A DNA stretch of 64,000 nt, taken from NCBI GenBank assembly GCA_022241785.1, contig JAKOMP010000019.1:1-64000 (forward strand). The letters are read 5' to 3'. Positions 52,513-62,308 of the stretch are shown here, piece after piece. The notes beneath the pieces are model-generated. The model was not told the origin of the DNA. It was given only the letters and a program-made list of their open reading frames with translations, and made no database searches. The stretch comes from Cyanocohniella sp. LLY. GTDB lineage: Bacteria; Cyanobacteriota; Cyanobacteriia; Cyanobacteriales; Nostocaceae. Position numbers and translations under genes: made by a program. How positions within the stretch are numbered: the first letter of the stretch is position 1; each line of letters starts with the position of its first letter.

Positions 52513-54651
52513 ATGAAGCTTTTCAATAATATTCTGAGAGTAATTTATTCTCCTACTGTTCTCTTGTGGGCTGTTGTCTTTGGGGCGGTTCCAACTAATG
52601 CAGGAAATCTAGTACCAACGAATACAACTCGAACAGCACTTAACCAAATTAGTGTCTCAGGCAATACTTCAGATATAGCTGCCAATGGTAGTGATATTAC
52701 ATCAGTAAAAGTAACAAAAGTCACAGACATCAACAATAGCTATATTCAGAATGTTCTGAATAGTGATCTAGACAAATTGAGTGCCAACATACAGTTGGCA
52801 CAGGCAACAACCAACAGCCCTTGGAGAGAACGAATTCTCAACGCTAATGGAACTATCAATTGGCAAGAATATACTAATGTAGCGCAGAACTATCACAAGC
52901 GCGAAATGATCGATTACCGTTTCGGTCCCAAATATAGCGACTTTCACACCACAGAAGAATCATTTCCGTTAGTGTATCAGCCGTCAAGTGATGGTATCAT
53001 TCGCAAAAATGCTGGAAATTGGTGTCGAGTAAGCCCAGGAACAGACGGTGATCCGGGAGGTGCTTGGATAATGTCTGGTCAGATGCTATTCTCACCTGAT
53101 GCCAGTGCACCTCCAGAGTATCAATTCGGCTCATCAAATATGCGAAGTGCCGATGCTGCTATGAGGTTTAGCGATAATGGATTATGCTTGAGAGTCCGTC
53201 CAGAATGGACGGCAGATTGGTGGAATCGGAATAATATTAGTACACCCACGACTCCAGCAGTAAAGCAATTTTACAATGCATCTGGTAGCCAATTACCGTT
53301 GCCACCGATTGCAACAGCCAGAGGGGTTGGTGGTGCCTCTGTGACTGGTTTTTTAGCATTCCAGAATGGAGTGATAGGAATTACTGGGACTGGAAACGAT
53401 CCTTATACTTCGGAAGGATTTAGCTACCTTTCGGCAAAACTGGGTAATGGCAAGGTACCAACAGCAATGGCGGTTACTAACAACAACGAATTCGTGTTGG
53501 TGACGGTTTGGGATACTGTTAACCGCAAGGGACAAGTGGCGGTACTAGCAGTGAAAACACGCCAAATGGCACAGGAAAGTAGATTCTATTGGGGATTGCC
53601 AGGATGGCCAACTGTCAAAGGTCTCAAGTTAGTTGGATATGTAGATTTACCCTTTGCTGCACCAAACGCGATCGATGTAACTGTAAGTACTAGACTAGGA
53701 AATCCTCGGGGCTATAACGATAATCGAAACGATGATTTGAACCTCCAATCTGTACGTGATAACTGGTATAAGAATACAGCTTGGGATACTTCATGGGGAA
53801 ATAATTACTGGAAGCAGACAGCGCAAAGTGGATATGCAATTGTAAGCTCACGAGCAGAAAATAAAGTTGCATTTATTGATCTTCGGCCTATGCTTAAATA
53901 CTACCGGAAGATGTATTTAACTACTCCAGCTAACTTCGATCAAACGAAGAATGAAGGTACTGCTTCTAATCAATGGCCACATACATTTGGCCACGCGCCA
54001 GAGCAGAAGCCCGTTGTAGCTAAAGTGTTGACTATAGATAAACCAACTGCGGTAGCAACAGGCAATAGATGGAATACTCTTCGGACTCCAAGATCATATT
54101 ATGACGGCGACTTCACCAAGCCTCTCAAAACAGCATACATCGCTTCTATGGATGGAACTGTGCGGATGTATAATGTGGATTCTTTGATTTTCCCGAACGC
54201 TACTGCCTCTGTTTCAGATATTCCGTTTAAATCATTTCAAGTGGGCAGAAATCCAGTCCAGATGTTTCATGGATTTCACAGCACCGCAAATGATGATTAT
54301 TACATAGTAAGTCGTGGTGATCGGGCTATTTACTACACACGTTATAACGGAAACATCAGGGGAATCTTGCGTGATTCTCGTCTTAAAGATCCTGTGAATG
54401 TCGCAGTATCGTTAGATCAAGCTGGATATGGTGGTAGCGGACCAGACAAGGCGATGTATGCTAATGTTCTAACAGTGATGGATTTCAATGGTAAGCAAAT
54501 TGTCAACTATATGGTAGACGATGGCTCTAATGTGAATAAAGAACAAGTGAATTTTATCGGGCCGAATGGACAAAAAATGCTCTTCCAGCACGGATATTCT
54601 AATCCGGTTAATGGCTACCCTTTTATGTTCACTGTTGAGGAGGTAATATAA
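52513..54651 (+). CDS. Large secreted protein of unknown function
   Basis: The protein has about 712 residues and a typical signal peptide: MKLFNNILRVIYSP, hydrophobic VLLWAVVFGAV, cleavage near TNAG. The mature part is rich in Asn, Thr, Tyr and Trp and has many short strands, with SAKLGNGKVPTAMAVTNNNEFVLVTVWD, AIVSSRAENKVAFIDLRP and AYIASMDGTVRMYNVDS resembling blades of a beta-propeller. No catalytic motif is recognised. The ATG at 52513 (GAGG upstream) is preferred to the GTG at 52495. It is close to an exopolysaccharide cluster on the other strand, from which an IS66 remnant separates it. Confidence 0.7.
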   Translation: MKLFNNILRVIYSPTVLLWAVVFGAVPTNAGNLVPTNTTRTALNQISVSGNTSDIAANGSDITSVKVTKVTDINNSYIQNVLNSDLDKLSANIQLAQATTNSPWRERILNANGTINWQEYTNVAQNYHKREMIDYRFGPKYSDFHTTEESFPLVYQPSSDGIIRKNAGNWCRVSPGTDGDPGGAWIMSGQMLFSPDASAPPEYQFGSSNMRSADAAMRFSDNGLCLRVRPEWTADWWNRNNISTPTTPAVKQFYNASGSQLPLPPIATARGVGGASVTGFLAFQNGVIGITGTGNDPYTSEGFSYLSAKLGNGKVPTAMAVTNNNEFVLVTVWDTVNRKGQVAVLAVKTRQMAQESRFYWGLPGWPTVKGLKLVGYVDLPFAAPNAIDVTVSTRLGNPRGYNDNRNDDLNLQSVRDNWYKNTAWDTSWGNNYWKQTAQSGYAIVSSRAENKVAFIDLRPMLKYYRKMYLTTPANFDQTKNEGTASNQWPHTFGHAPEQKPVVAKVLTIDKPTAVATGNRWNTLRTPRSYYDGDFTKPLKTAYIASMDGTVRMYNVDSLIFPNATASVSDIPFKSFQVGRNPVQMFHGFHSTANDDYYIVSRGDRAIYYTRYNGNIRGILRDSRLKDPVNVAVSLDQAGYGGSGPDKAMYANVLTVMDFNGKQIVNYMVDDGSNVNKEQVNFIGPNGQKMLFQHGYSNPVNGYPFMFTVEEVI

Positions 54652-54871
54652 AACTTTACTTTATAGTTTATGTAATGTGAAATAGTTCCAATAATAAGCT
54701 TGTACACACTATACAGCACTTCCAGCAGCTATGAGGTACATCCTCAAAACTGAGAACTTTGCTAGGAAAAGGGCAGGGAGAAAAACTGTATTCCATAATA
54801 GCGGTAACCGCTGTATGTGTGTATGAGATTTTTTTGTTGATCAACCTGCGATTTTTAAGTGACTGTTCACA

Positions 54872-55420
54872 TCACACTATATCAACAGAGTATTCTTGTA
54901 ACTGCCTAGCTAGTAGTAATAGAGGAAAGGAAAACAGAGACATTACCTCTAAAGCATCAGTAATAACTTCGAGGAGATTAAGACCATGCTTAGAAGCAGT
55001 GGAAAGAAAAGAACGGATATTGGCGAATGAAACCGCAAAATCAAATGAGCGAAAGCCACCAGAAATTTTCTGCTTACACTTCATCATCCGCAAGTCACGT
55101 TCTGCTACAACAGACATATCACATCCACATCCAGGAGATGAACATAGTGTTGGATGTTCTACGATATTGTCTGGCGGCAATACTTGTTTTAATGTCTGCC
55201 CTGGATGACCTATTTGTCCCCCTGATGGCCGCTTTCCTGTTTCTCTTAAACTTTTTGTCCATATTTTACTTGACTTTTTGAGTCTGTCGCTTGCCGGTGG
55301 TTTTGAACTTGTTTTGCTATCTAGTCCCAAACGTCTCTCTAGCTCTGCTATCCGTTCCCGCAGTTCTTGATTTTCTTTCTCCAGTCTCTCGATTTTTTGA
55401 TCTTTTTCTTCTGGACTCAT
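54872..55420 (-). mobile_element. IS66-type transposase with internal deletion
   Basis: The first 110 residues match the N-terminus of IS66-family transposases: a leucine-zipper-like LEKENQELRERIAELERRLG, SKTSSKPPASDRLKK, GGQIGHPGQTLKQV and a Cys-rich SSPGCGCDMS. Then, in frame, the reading jumps to RMMKCKQKISGGFRSFDFA and IRSFLSTASKHGLNLLEVI, which match the C-terminal part of the same family. The DDE catalytic domain between them is missing, so this cannot transpose by itself. Terminal inverted repeats were not identified. The tail EVMSLFSFPLLLLARQL is probably read-through. Confidence 0.7.
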
Positions 55421-55446
55421 GCTTGAACACTACCATCTTTCTTCCC

Positions 55447-56454
55447 TCATGGGAATCTTCCTGACATTCCTACCTGGGCAGTTACATATTTTTGCTGAAT
55501 GCAAAGTTGCTGGAAAATTAAGTTGGCTGCTGCTTGATTACCAACTTCATTCAAATGTACATCGTCTCGAAAGTAACTTTTAACAGTACTACTAGGAAGC
55601 TTAGACCAAGCTTTGTGAGTATCAAATACTGGTATTTGCAAGGATTTAAGCACTTCCATAAACTCCGGTTTGTAAGGTGGAGTGATAGGCTCAGGAACTA
55701 AGTCATAACGATTAGGTGTAAAAAGCACATAAATCAGTATCTTTTCATCCCGTACTAAATTTACCACCTCTTTGAAAAGCTGCATATTTTTTTGAAACTC
55801 TTGATTCAATTGTGCAGAGGAGACTTGAGGGGTTTCTGGATGAAAAAATTGGTTGAAGTCAGCATTCTCCAATACTCGCGGTATTACGTAGCGAGCAACA
55901 GCCTCCTGAATTGCTGATATTGGAGGACGATCTGGGTAATTAGGGTGGTTTCCCACATGTTCACTGGTGCTAGTAGGTTGAGTTAGGTCATGCGTCCCAA
56001 CTTGCAAAATTACAGCATCACTGTTAAAAGTGCCGAACTGTTGGAGATAACCTAACTGATTGCCCATTCCCCATGAGCCGGCAGAAGCATTCAAAACTTC
56101 TGCGGGTTTTCCGGAAGCTTGAATTTTGGCTGCCAATAGTTCGGTAATAATTTCTTTTTGATCAATAGGATTACCACCATTAAGTACCGAATCACCAATC
56201 ATTAAAATTCTAAGAGTATCTTGAGGCTTTTTGAGTGTAATTGGTGAAGTTCTTTGAGAGTATTGATTATATTCAATTGTTTTACCAAAGCGAAATATTT
56301 TTTGGTTAGGTTGAAAGCGATAGCCTGTATAGTTATCAACTTGGCTGAGTACAGGACTTCCAAGCCCGAACAGAAGTCTTAATGCTATTTCACTACCTAA
56401 TACAGTAATTATTGCTACAAAGGGTATTTTGTAATTACGTAAAAATTTATTCAT
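55447..56454 (-). CDS. SGNH/GDSL hydrolase-like protein of the polysaccharide cluster
   Basis: The 335-residue protein has an N-terminal membrane segment (IPFVAIITVLGSEIALRLLFG) and an SGNH fold: block I ILMIGDSVLNGG, block II SAGSWGMG, block III LQVGTHD, where Asn is usual but His stands here, and block V DDVHLN. Such proteins often remove or add acyl groups on polysaccharides. The substitution in block III may alter the oxyanion hole. Its start overlaps the end of the GT2 gene by 8 bases, so they are co-transcribed. Its 3' end runs close to the IS66 remnant. Confidence 0.82.
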   Translation of the reverse strand: MNKFLRNYKIPFVAIITVLGSEIALRLLFGLGSPVLSQVDNYTGYRFQPNQKIFRFGKTIEYNQYSQRTSPITLKKPQDTLRILMIGDSVLNGGNPIDQKEIITELLAAKIQASGKPAEVLNASAGSWGMGNQLGYLQQFGTFNSDAVILQVGTHDLTQPTSTSEHVGNHPNYPDRPPISAIQEAVARYVIPRVLENADFNQFFHPETPQVSSAQLNQEFQKNMQLFKEVVNLVRDEKILIYVLFTPNRYDLVPEPITPPYKPEFMEVLKSLQIPVFDTHKAWSKLPSSTVKSYFRDDVHLNEVGNQAAANLIFQQLCIQQKYVTAQVGMSGRFP

Positions 56455-57253
56455 CCACTTGTGTCAAACTGCTGTCTACTGTTTTTTCTTCCTCAATCAA
56501 GCGGATGGATAACAAAATTTCAGCTAGCATTCGTTGGTAAGCATAGTACAAACCTGCCCATCCGTCCAATATTCCTCCTTTTACAATTAGACAATAAAAT
56601 AAAACTATAAAAGGAGCGAACAGCTTTTTTTTACGAATTTTATCGCCTAAACCTAATTCATTTACTGGAGTTTCTAGTAATTTCTTAACTTCAATAACCA
56701 TATACCTATCCTGTGCCCACAGCCAACGACTCAAGGATTTGCGATCATCATGATTGATATACCCCGAAAGTGTTGCTGATTTACCAGTAACTTGCAAAAG
56801 CTGAGTATGACCATCATCTATGTAAATTGCTTTTTTTTTGCGGAAGAGGATTTGTCGAGGGGGAAGTATTGTACCTCTTAGAGGTTTGCCAAAAACGCAG
56901 TATTTAAATCTGACAAAGTATCCATTTATCTTGCTATCGATTGGTAGAACTTCAATTTCAGCCATTAACTCATCTGTGACAATATAATCTGCATCCAATG
57001 AAAGCACCCATTGAGATTTTACTTGTTCCAAACCATAATTCCACTGAGTAGCATGAGTATCAAATTTTTTTTGAAAAACTTGTAATTGTGGGTAAGAATG
57101 CAAGATTTCAAGGGTTTCGTCATTGCTATAACTATCAATAACTACAATCTCCTTTGCCCAAGTCAAATGTTGGAGAGTGCGCTCAATATTTGGTGCTTCG
57201 TTATATGTGAGTATGAGAGGGGTAACATTTTCGGCTATTGACGCAGGATTCAT
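56447..57253 (-). CDS. Family 2 glycosyltransferase
   Basis: The 268-residue GT-A enzyme begins VTPLILTYNEAPNIERTLQHL, and its nucleotide-sugar motif is LSLDADYIVTDEL (a DxD). It resembles the WaaE/KdtX group of core or capsule glucosyltransferases. The phrase YRMLAEILLSIRLI near the end is amphipathic. No membrane anchor is seen. It is the first of a close-packed pair with the SGNH gene. The sugar is not known. Confidence 0.87.
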   Translation of the reverse strand: MNPASIAENVTPLILTYNEAPNIERTLQHLTWAKEIVVIDSYSNDETLEILHSYPQLQVFQKKFDTHATQWNYGLEQVKSQWVLSLDADYIVTDELMAEIEVLPIDSKINGYFVRFKYCVFGKPLRGTILPPRQILFRKKKAIYIDDGHTQLLQVTGKSATLSGYINHDDRKSLSRWLWAQDRYMVIEVKKLLETPVNELGLGDKIRKKKLFAPFIVLFYCLIVKGGILDGWAGLYYAYQRMLAEILLSIRLIEEEKTVDSSLTQVDE

Positions 57254-57414
57254 GAAACTTGCCTAGAAATTGAAAATTTAATCGGTTCAATACTGAGAAA
57301 TCAAGTTTTTGAAAACGCTTACAAAATATAGCACTCAAAGTTGAATATACTTATTTAATCTGATAACTAAAACTAGAATTAACCTAGATATCTAAGGTAA
57401 AGGTACCATAGCTG

Positions 57415-58596
57415 TTAAGCATCTTTGTGTTTGAGGATATTTTTGTAAACTTCAATTAAATTTGAGCTAATACTATTCCAAGTATATTTATCAAGAATTA
57501 GTTGGCGAGCACGATCGCCCATTTGTTTCCCAAATTGAGGAGAATTCAGAAAGTCATCAAAAGCATTAGTAATCTCTGATACATCCTGTTGTGTGATGTA
57601 ACCAAGGTTATATTGCTCAACTACAGAAGCAAGTGCTACACCAGGCGTGATTATAACAGGAAGGCCTGCGGCTAAAGCTTCTAGGACTGCTACGCCAAAA
57701 TTTTCAGAATAAGAGGTGAGGGCAAACAAATCTGAGCCTTGAAGGAATAAATTTTTGCTCTCACCTTCCACAAATCCAACAACATGAGTGCGATCACTTA
57801 GTCCATAAGAGAGTAGTAGTGATTGAATATGGGCTTCGTAATCGGAGTTACCACTACCTGCCAAAAGAAAAGTGAAATTGTGATGAGTAAGTTTGCTAAG
57901 GGCTTGAATCAGGAAATCTAATCCTTTTTTTGGATGCAGGCGAGACAAAAATAAAATTATGGGTTCGTCTGCTGGGATATTGAAGCGTTGTCGCAGTTTG
58001 TCACGAGCATTGGGAATCTGCTGTGGTAAGGAAATCCCCAGGGGTAAGATAAAACTATGTTTACCAAGTCCCAATTGAGAAACCTCCTGCTGTTCCTGTT
58101 CAGAAGTAAAATGAATAGCTTGACAGTGGTTAATGTTTGCTTGCTCAAACAACCGTAGGTAAATTTGCTTTTTACGGGTACTTTGTTGTAAAGACCATTC
58201 GCATAATAAACCATGTGGGGTAACAATATAAGGTAGATTTTGCAGACGGGCGATCGCCATTGCAATAGTAGATGGGTAAGAAAAAATAGCGTGAACATGA
58301 ACCAGATCGTACTGCGCCATATTCTGCCACAGCCATTGTGTTAACTGCCAAGAGAAGGCATATTCCCTGACAGGTTTGATATTTGGTGAAAAGCGATGAA
58401 AAAACCAAACAGGAACGTTCTGATATTCAATGCGCTTTTGCAGAGGCACATCAAGCAAGCTATCACCATTGTCGTTTGTAGTGACAATTTCGGCATCGAC
58501 ATTGTTTGGTTGCAATGCCTGAACCATGTCTAAAACAGCTTGGCTAGTACCACCTCGCACCTTAGGCACAGAGGGAGTAACGTGGAGAATTCTCAT
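57415..58596 (-). CDS. Family 4 glycosyltransferase
   Basis: The 393-residue GT-B enzyme has the N-terminal acceptor phrase HVTPSVPKVRGGTSQAVLDM and the GT4 nucleotide-sugar region ILFLSRLHPKKGLDFLIQAL, FLLAGSGNSDYEAHIQSL and the EX7E-type segment SYSENFGVAVLEALAAGLPVI. It overlaps the next gene upstream by ATGA, so it is translationally coupled. A 160-base AT-rich gap follows before the GT2 gene. Sugar donor and acceptor cannot be told from the sequence. Confidence 0.9.
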   Translation of the reverse strand: MRILHVTPSVPKVRGGTSQAVLDMVQALQPNNVDAEIVTTNDNGDSLLDVPLQKRIEYQNVPVWFFHRFSPNIKPVREYAFSWQLTQWLWQNMAQYDLVHVHAIFSYPSTIAMAIARLQNLPYIVTPHGLLCEWSLQQSTRKKQIYLRLFEQANINHCQAIHFTSEQEQQEVSQLGLGKHSFILPLGISLPQQIPNARDKLRQRFNIPADEPIILFLSRLHPKKGLDFLIQALSKLTHHNFTFLLAGSGNSDYEAHIQSLLLSYGLSDRTHVVGFVEGESKNLFLQGSDLFALTSYSENFGVAVLEALAAGLPVIITPGVALASVVEQYNLGYITQQDVSEITNAFDDFLNSPQFGKQMGDRARQLILDKYTWNSISSNLIEVYKNILKHKDA

Positions 58597-59750
58597 GAAT
58601 GAGATCCGATAGGTGAAATTTTCATGAGTTCAGCAAGGGTTTGTTTAAATCGTTCAAATCCAAAGATATCGATTACCTTTTGGCGTAAAGCTTCAGGTTG
58701 ATATATTAAAGGATTGGGATAAGTTCCTTGCAAAATCTTTATGAGAGCTTCAGTAATTTGATTTATATCATCTGGATTAATCAAAGCTCCTAGTTCGCCG
58801 TTGCAAAGCGCGTCAATTGCACCATCCTGGTTTCCTCCTAAAGTGGGCTTACCACAAGCTAGGGCTTCTAAATAAACGATCCCAAATCCTTCACCTTTGC
58901 TTGGCATGGCAAACACATCACACAAGTTATAGTGAAGAACTATTTCTTCATCTGGAATAAATCCGGTGAGAGTTACATGGTTTTGCAAATTTAGACTTCG
59001 CACAAGTTCCTCAATTCGAGGGTGGTCATCACCTTTGCCAACTATCAGGTAATGGACATCGGGAATTTGCTGTCGAATTTGGGGTAAGGCTCGAATCACT
59101 TGATCATAACCTTTGTAGGCATCACTACGGGATAGCCGAGCTACAGTTAATATTATCGGTTGTTTTGGGGTTAAACCGTAACGTTCTAGTAATAATGTTG
59201 ATTTAGGAGCAATCTCAAATCGGTTAGCATCAAAAGTTACAGGTAACAGAGAAATTTGATTAGGATCAATATTTTGTTCTTTGAGTAGGCGATCACGGGT
59301 ATAGTTACTAACAGAGACTATTTTTGCCGCCGCTTTTAAGGCTTTCTGCTTGATTGGGTTTTTCAGATCCCAGGCATCAATGCCATGAACTACAATCCAG
59401 TAAGGAGTACTAGTAAAACGGCAAGCAAAGTAAGCAACTGGAGCAAAATTAATGTGTCCAGATAGAACCAAATGCGGTTTTTCTATCAGAAATCCCATTA
59501 ATAGATTCCAAGCAAAATGTATGATTTGTAAATTACCAGGTGTTTTTCCATGGAATTTAAATGATATATTATCTATATTGAAAAATTTTGCGTTATTACC
59601 TTTATCTAACTTATTATAAATTTGGATTTTTAATTCTGGAAAATCTTCAACTATTGCTTGTATTACATCCTGTAAATAAATCTGTATGCCTCCCTTGAAA
59701 TCAAATAAATTCGGAACCCAAACATGAATTAATTTGTCATTATTTTTCAT
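58593..59750 (-). CDS. Family 4 glycosyltransferase
   Basis: This 385-residue GT4 enzyme starts with VWVPNLFDFKGGIQIYLQDV and carries IILTVARLSRSDAYKGYDQVI, YLIVGKGDDHPRIEELV, and the EX7E segment KGEGFGIVYLEALACGKP. It overlaps the following gene by four bases (ATGA). Its start is 56 bases after the Wzy-like gene's stop, so all belong to one probable operon. The sugar transferred is unknown. Confidence 0.9.
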   Translation of the reverse strand: MKNNDKLIHVWVPNLFDFKGGIQIYLQDVIQAIVEDFPELKIQIYNKLDKGNNAKFFNIDNISFKFHGKTPGNLQIIHFAWNLLMGFLIEKPHLVLSGHINFAPVAYFACRFTSTPYWIVVHGIDAWDLKNPIKQKALKAAAKIVSVSNYTRDRLLKEQNIDPNQISLLPVTFDANRFEIAPKSTLLLERYGLTPKQPIILTVARLSRSDAYKGYDQVIRALPQIRQQIPDVHYLIVGKGDDHPRIEELVRSLNLQNHVTLTGFIPDEEIVLHYNLCDVFAMPSKGEGFGIVYLEALACGKPTLGGNQDGAIDALCNGELGALINPDDINQITEALIKILQGTYPNPLIYQPEALRQKVIDIFGFERFKQTLAELMKISPIGSHS

Positions 59751-59806
59751 AATTTATAATTCTTTAATGTCATTTTTGATTGAATTTACGTAATCAAATA
59801 ATTAAA

Positions 59807-61201
59807 CTATAGCTGTCTATGGAGAGTAAACATAGATAAATCATTATTTTCATAAAAATTTTTTCTTTCTAGACGAGGTAACAAAAATATAAACCCACTT
59901 AAAAACCAGTAATACACGTTAGCAACCGGATGAACAACAACTTGAGTAGGTAACAAAACTATATGTAAAAGAAAAGTTACTAATGCTAAGTCTTTAAGAA
60001 AAGGACTCTTAAGATTTTGATAGATAGACCAAAGCGTAATTAAAAGAGCGATACGCATCCCATACCAAAGTATGGCACCAAATTGCCCTATTTCAACAGT
60101 AATACGATCAATCTCATCTTCAACAGGTGGTGTTGGTAAACTTTCAGGTAATTTAAACACTCGCTGTAAAGCTTTACTCCCTGATTGAGTTGAACCTGTA
60201 CCATACCCATCTATGAAAGATTTGCCAGGAACAGAATTAATAGAAAATGCATTTACTATTCGAGTACTCATCTCTGAGCCACTTCCTGGATCATCGATGC
60301 GAGTTGAAAATGCATCAATTGCTGGAGCAAACCATTGGATTAATAAAATAACTCCAATAATTGTAGGAATAGCAAGTTTTTTGATGATTTTCACAACGGC
60401 TTTTAATTGATTAAAAGTCTTGATACCTAAATAAGCTACAAGCAGTAAAAAAGCAAATACAAAAACTCCACGAGCACCAGTCATAAAAAAATTAGCAATC
60501 ATTAAGAATATCTCAACTAAAATAATTTTTTGCCATATCAAAGATTGTTTTTTTGTTAAAAAAGGAAGTATAAGACCGAAAGAAATAGTTAAGTACGTTG
60601 TATATAAATTCGGAAAAGAGAATACACTAGATATCCGGAGTTTACCATCACCAAAGCCAAGTACTTCAGATGCTTCCTCTCCTCCAGGAGCAATATTGAT
60701 AATGCTTGAGGGAGGACTAAGAAATTGAAAAATTCCTAAAATACATACTGGAATTAAAATTAGAAGATAATTACGTAAAAATTTATAAAGCTCCTCTTCC
60801 GAATTAAAAAGGTATGGAAGCATCCAAATTAAAGGAACATACAGCAAATAGCGGCTTAAACCAAATAAACCAATGATTGGCGAACCTAAGTCAGGATTGA
60901 AAGATTGAAAAATTAACCATATTGAGCAAAGACTTATAAATCCATGAAAAAACGAAACCCCATGATTATTGATTAATGAATGTTGTTTATGAGGTAATAA
61001 AAAGTATTTAATATAGGCAACAATTAAAACAAAATCTTTAAAGAAATATATTAGATTACTAGCTTGAGGTAAAAACCATTTTCGCAAAGCGCCATCAATA
61101 ATTATTATTAATAAAACTCCTTTCACCCATTGTCGCCAATTTAAATTAATGATGGCAATTATCAAAATTACAACAAGTGGTAGAATAAAAAAAATATTCA
61201 C
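59807..61201 (-). CDS. Wzy/O-antigen-polymerase-like membrane protein
   Basis: The 464-residue protein has about ten hydrophobic segments, starting IFFILPLVVILIIAIINL and ending LSGFIFLLPRL. It has a long periplasmic loop after the seventh to eighth helix (about residues 285-365) with a conserved-looking SRIV...KSFIDGYGTGSTQ part, which is characteristic of O-antigen polymerase and ligase proteins. It would join repeat units of the polysaccharide made by the neighbours. The GTG start overlaps the upstream stop in GTGA, a coupling signal. Confidence 0.8.
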   Translation of the reverse strand: MNIFFILPLVVILIIAIINLNWRQWVKGVLLIIIIDGALRKWFLPQASNLIYFFKDFVLIVAYIKYFLLPHKQHSLINNHGVSFFHGFISLCSIWLIFQSFNPDLGSPIIGLFGLSRYLLYVPLIWMLPYLFNSEEELYKFLRNYLLILIPVCILGIFQFLSPPSSIINIAPGGEEASEVLGFGDGKLRISSVFSFPNLYTTYLTISFGLILPFLTKKQSLIWQKIILVEIFLMIANFFMTGARGVFVFAFLLLVAYLGIKTFNQLKAVVKIIKKLAIPTIIGVILLIQWFAPAIDAFSTRIDDPGSGSEMSTRIVNAFSINSVPGKSFIDGYGTGSTQSGSKALQRVFKLPESLPTPPVEDEIDRITVEIGQFGAILWYGMRIALLITLWSIYQNLKSPFLKDLALVTFLLHIVLLPTQVVVHPVANVYYWFLSGFIFLLPRLERKNFYENNDLSMFTLHRQL

Positions 61202-62211
61202 TGAATTATTCCTTCCAGGACTTGAAGATATGTTTTTGCAACTGAGCTTTTCCGGTGTCTTGCTAAATGGGTTTCTTGACTGGCTCGATACAGATTTAGT
61301 TTGGTATTATGAAGCAGTAGATCAGCTAAAATCTGGGTCAAACCTTCTACACTTCCATTTGGAAATGTAACTCCACATAGGCCAATGGCATCTTTTAATC
61401 CACCCTGTTCTGAACCAACAACTACGCATCCACAAGCAATTCCCTCTAAAGCAACAATACCAAAAGGTTCTTGCCATCGAGAGGGTACAACCATTATTTT
61501 ATAAGTATTTAATATTTGAGCTAAAGGATATCCAAACTGAGTACCTAGAAACTTGACTTGCTCTGCAATTCCAAGTCTTTTTACTTGCTCTCTAAGATTA
61601 GGTTCTTCTGTTCCTTGACCAATAATAGTTAAATTTGGTTCCAATCCCTTCTGTTTAAGCAATGCTAGGGAGTCTATAAGTAAATCAGCTCCTTTATCAG
61701 ACACTAAGCGACCAAGAAAAACCAAGTCCTGATCACGTCTTACTTTTGGCATTTCATAAAAAATATCATCCTGGTATGAGTTAGGAATAACAGTTACGGG
61801 AACTGGAAGTTCAGCAGCTATAGCTTGACTAGGTGCAATATTACTAGCAGCAAAGCGAGTCACCCAATTCTTCAACGCACCTTGCCAGGTTAATTTAGAC
61901 CCCGGATATAGATACCAAGTTTGATGAGTAACTACTAATGGTTTTCTAAGGATTAAAACAGGCCAAATTGCTTTTAGGCTTATGCAACCGTGGAAACAAA
62001 TATCACACCAATGGGTTAAGTTTAACAATTGATTAATTGTGGGACAGCGAATTACCTCGAAAGAAAAATTATCATCTTCACTTGTGGAAGTTTGGGTAGC
62101 TAATTTTACGTTATGTCCATGAGCGACAAACTCATGAGCCAGATTTAATATAACTGTTTCTAATCCACCAACATTTGGGTAAAATACAGATGAATATACG
62201 AAAATTTTCAT
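61198..62211 (-). CDS. Family 4 glycosyltransferase
   Basis: The 337-residue GT4 enzyme begins with a typical VYSSVFYPNVGGLETVILNLAHEF motif and carries VFLGRLVSDKGADLLIDSL, LTIIGQGTEEPNLREQV and the EX7E segment SRWQEPFGIVALEGIACG. It is followed by the Wzy-like gene with a four-base overlap. The gene on the plus strand at 61149..61370 in the ORF track is a shadow of this one. Sugar unknown. Confidence 0.9.
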   Translation of the reverse strand: MKIFVYSSVFYPNVGGLETVILNLAHEFVAHGHNVKLATQTSTSEDDNFSFEVIRCPTINQLLNLTHWCDICFHGCISLKAIWPVLILRKPLVVTHQTWYLYPGSKLTWQGALKNWVTRFAASNIAPSQAIAAELPVPVTVIPNSYQDDIFYEMPKVRRDQDLVFLGRLVSDKGADLLIDSLALLKQKGLEPNLTIIGQGTEEPNLREQVKRLGIAEQVKFLGTQFGYPLAQILNTYKIMVVPSRWQEPFGIVALEGIACGCVVVGSEQGGLKDAIGLCGVTFPNGSVEGLTQILADLLLHNTKLNLYRASQETHLARHRKSSVAKTYLQVLEGIIQ

Positions 62212-62308
62212 TTTTTTGTATTATTTTTGATATCTTACTACATATTAATTATGCTGTAAAAAAATTACTTTTAAATATATGTAGAATTTTTTATAAAAAA
62301 TCACATAC

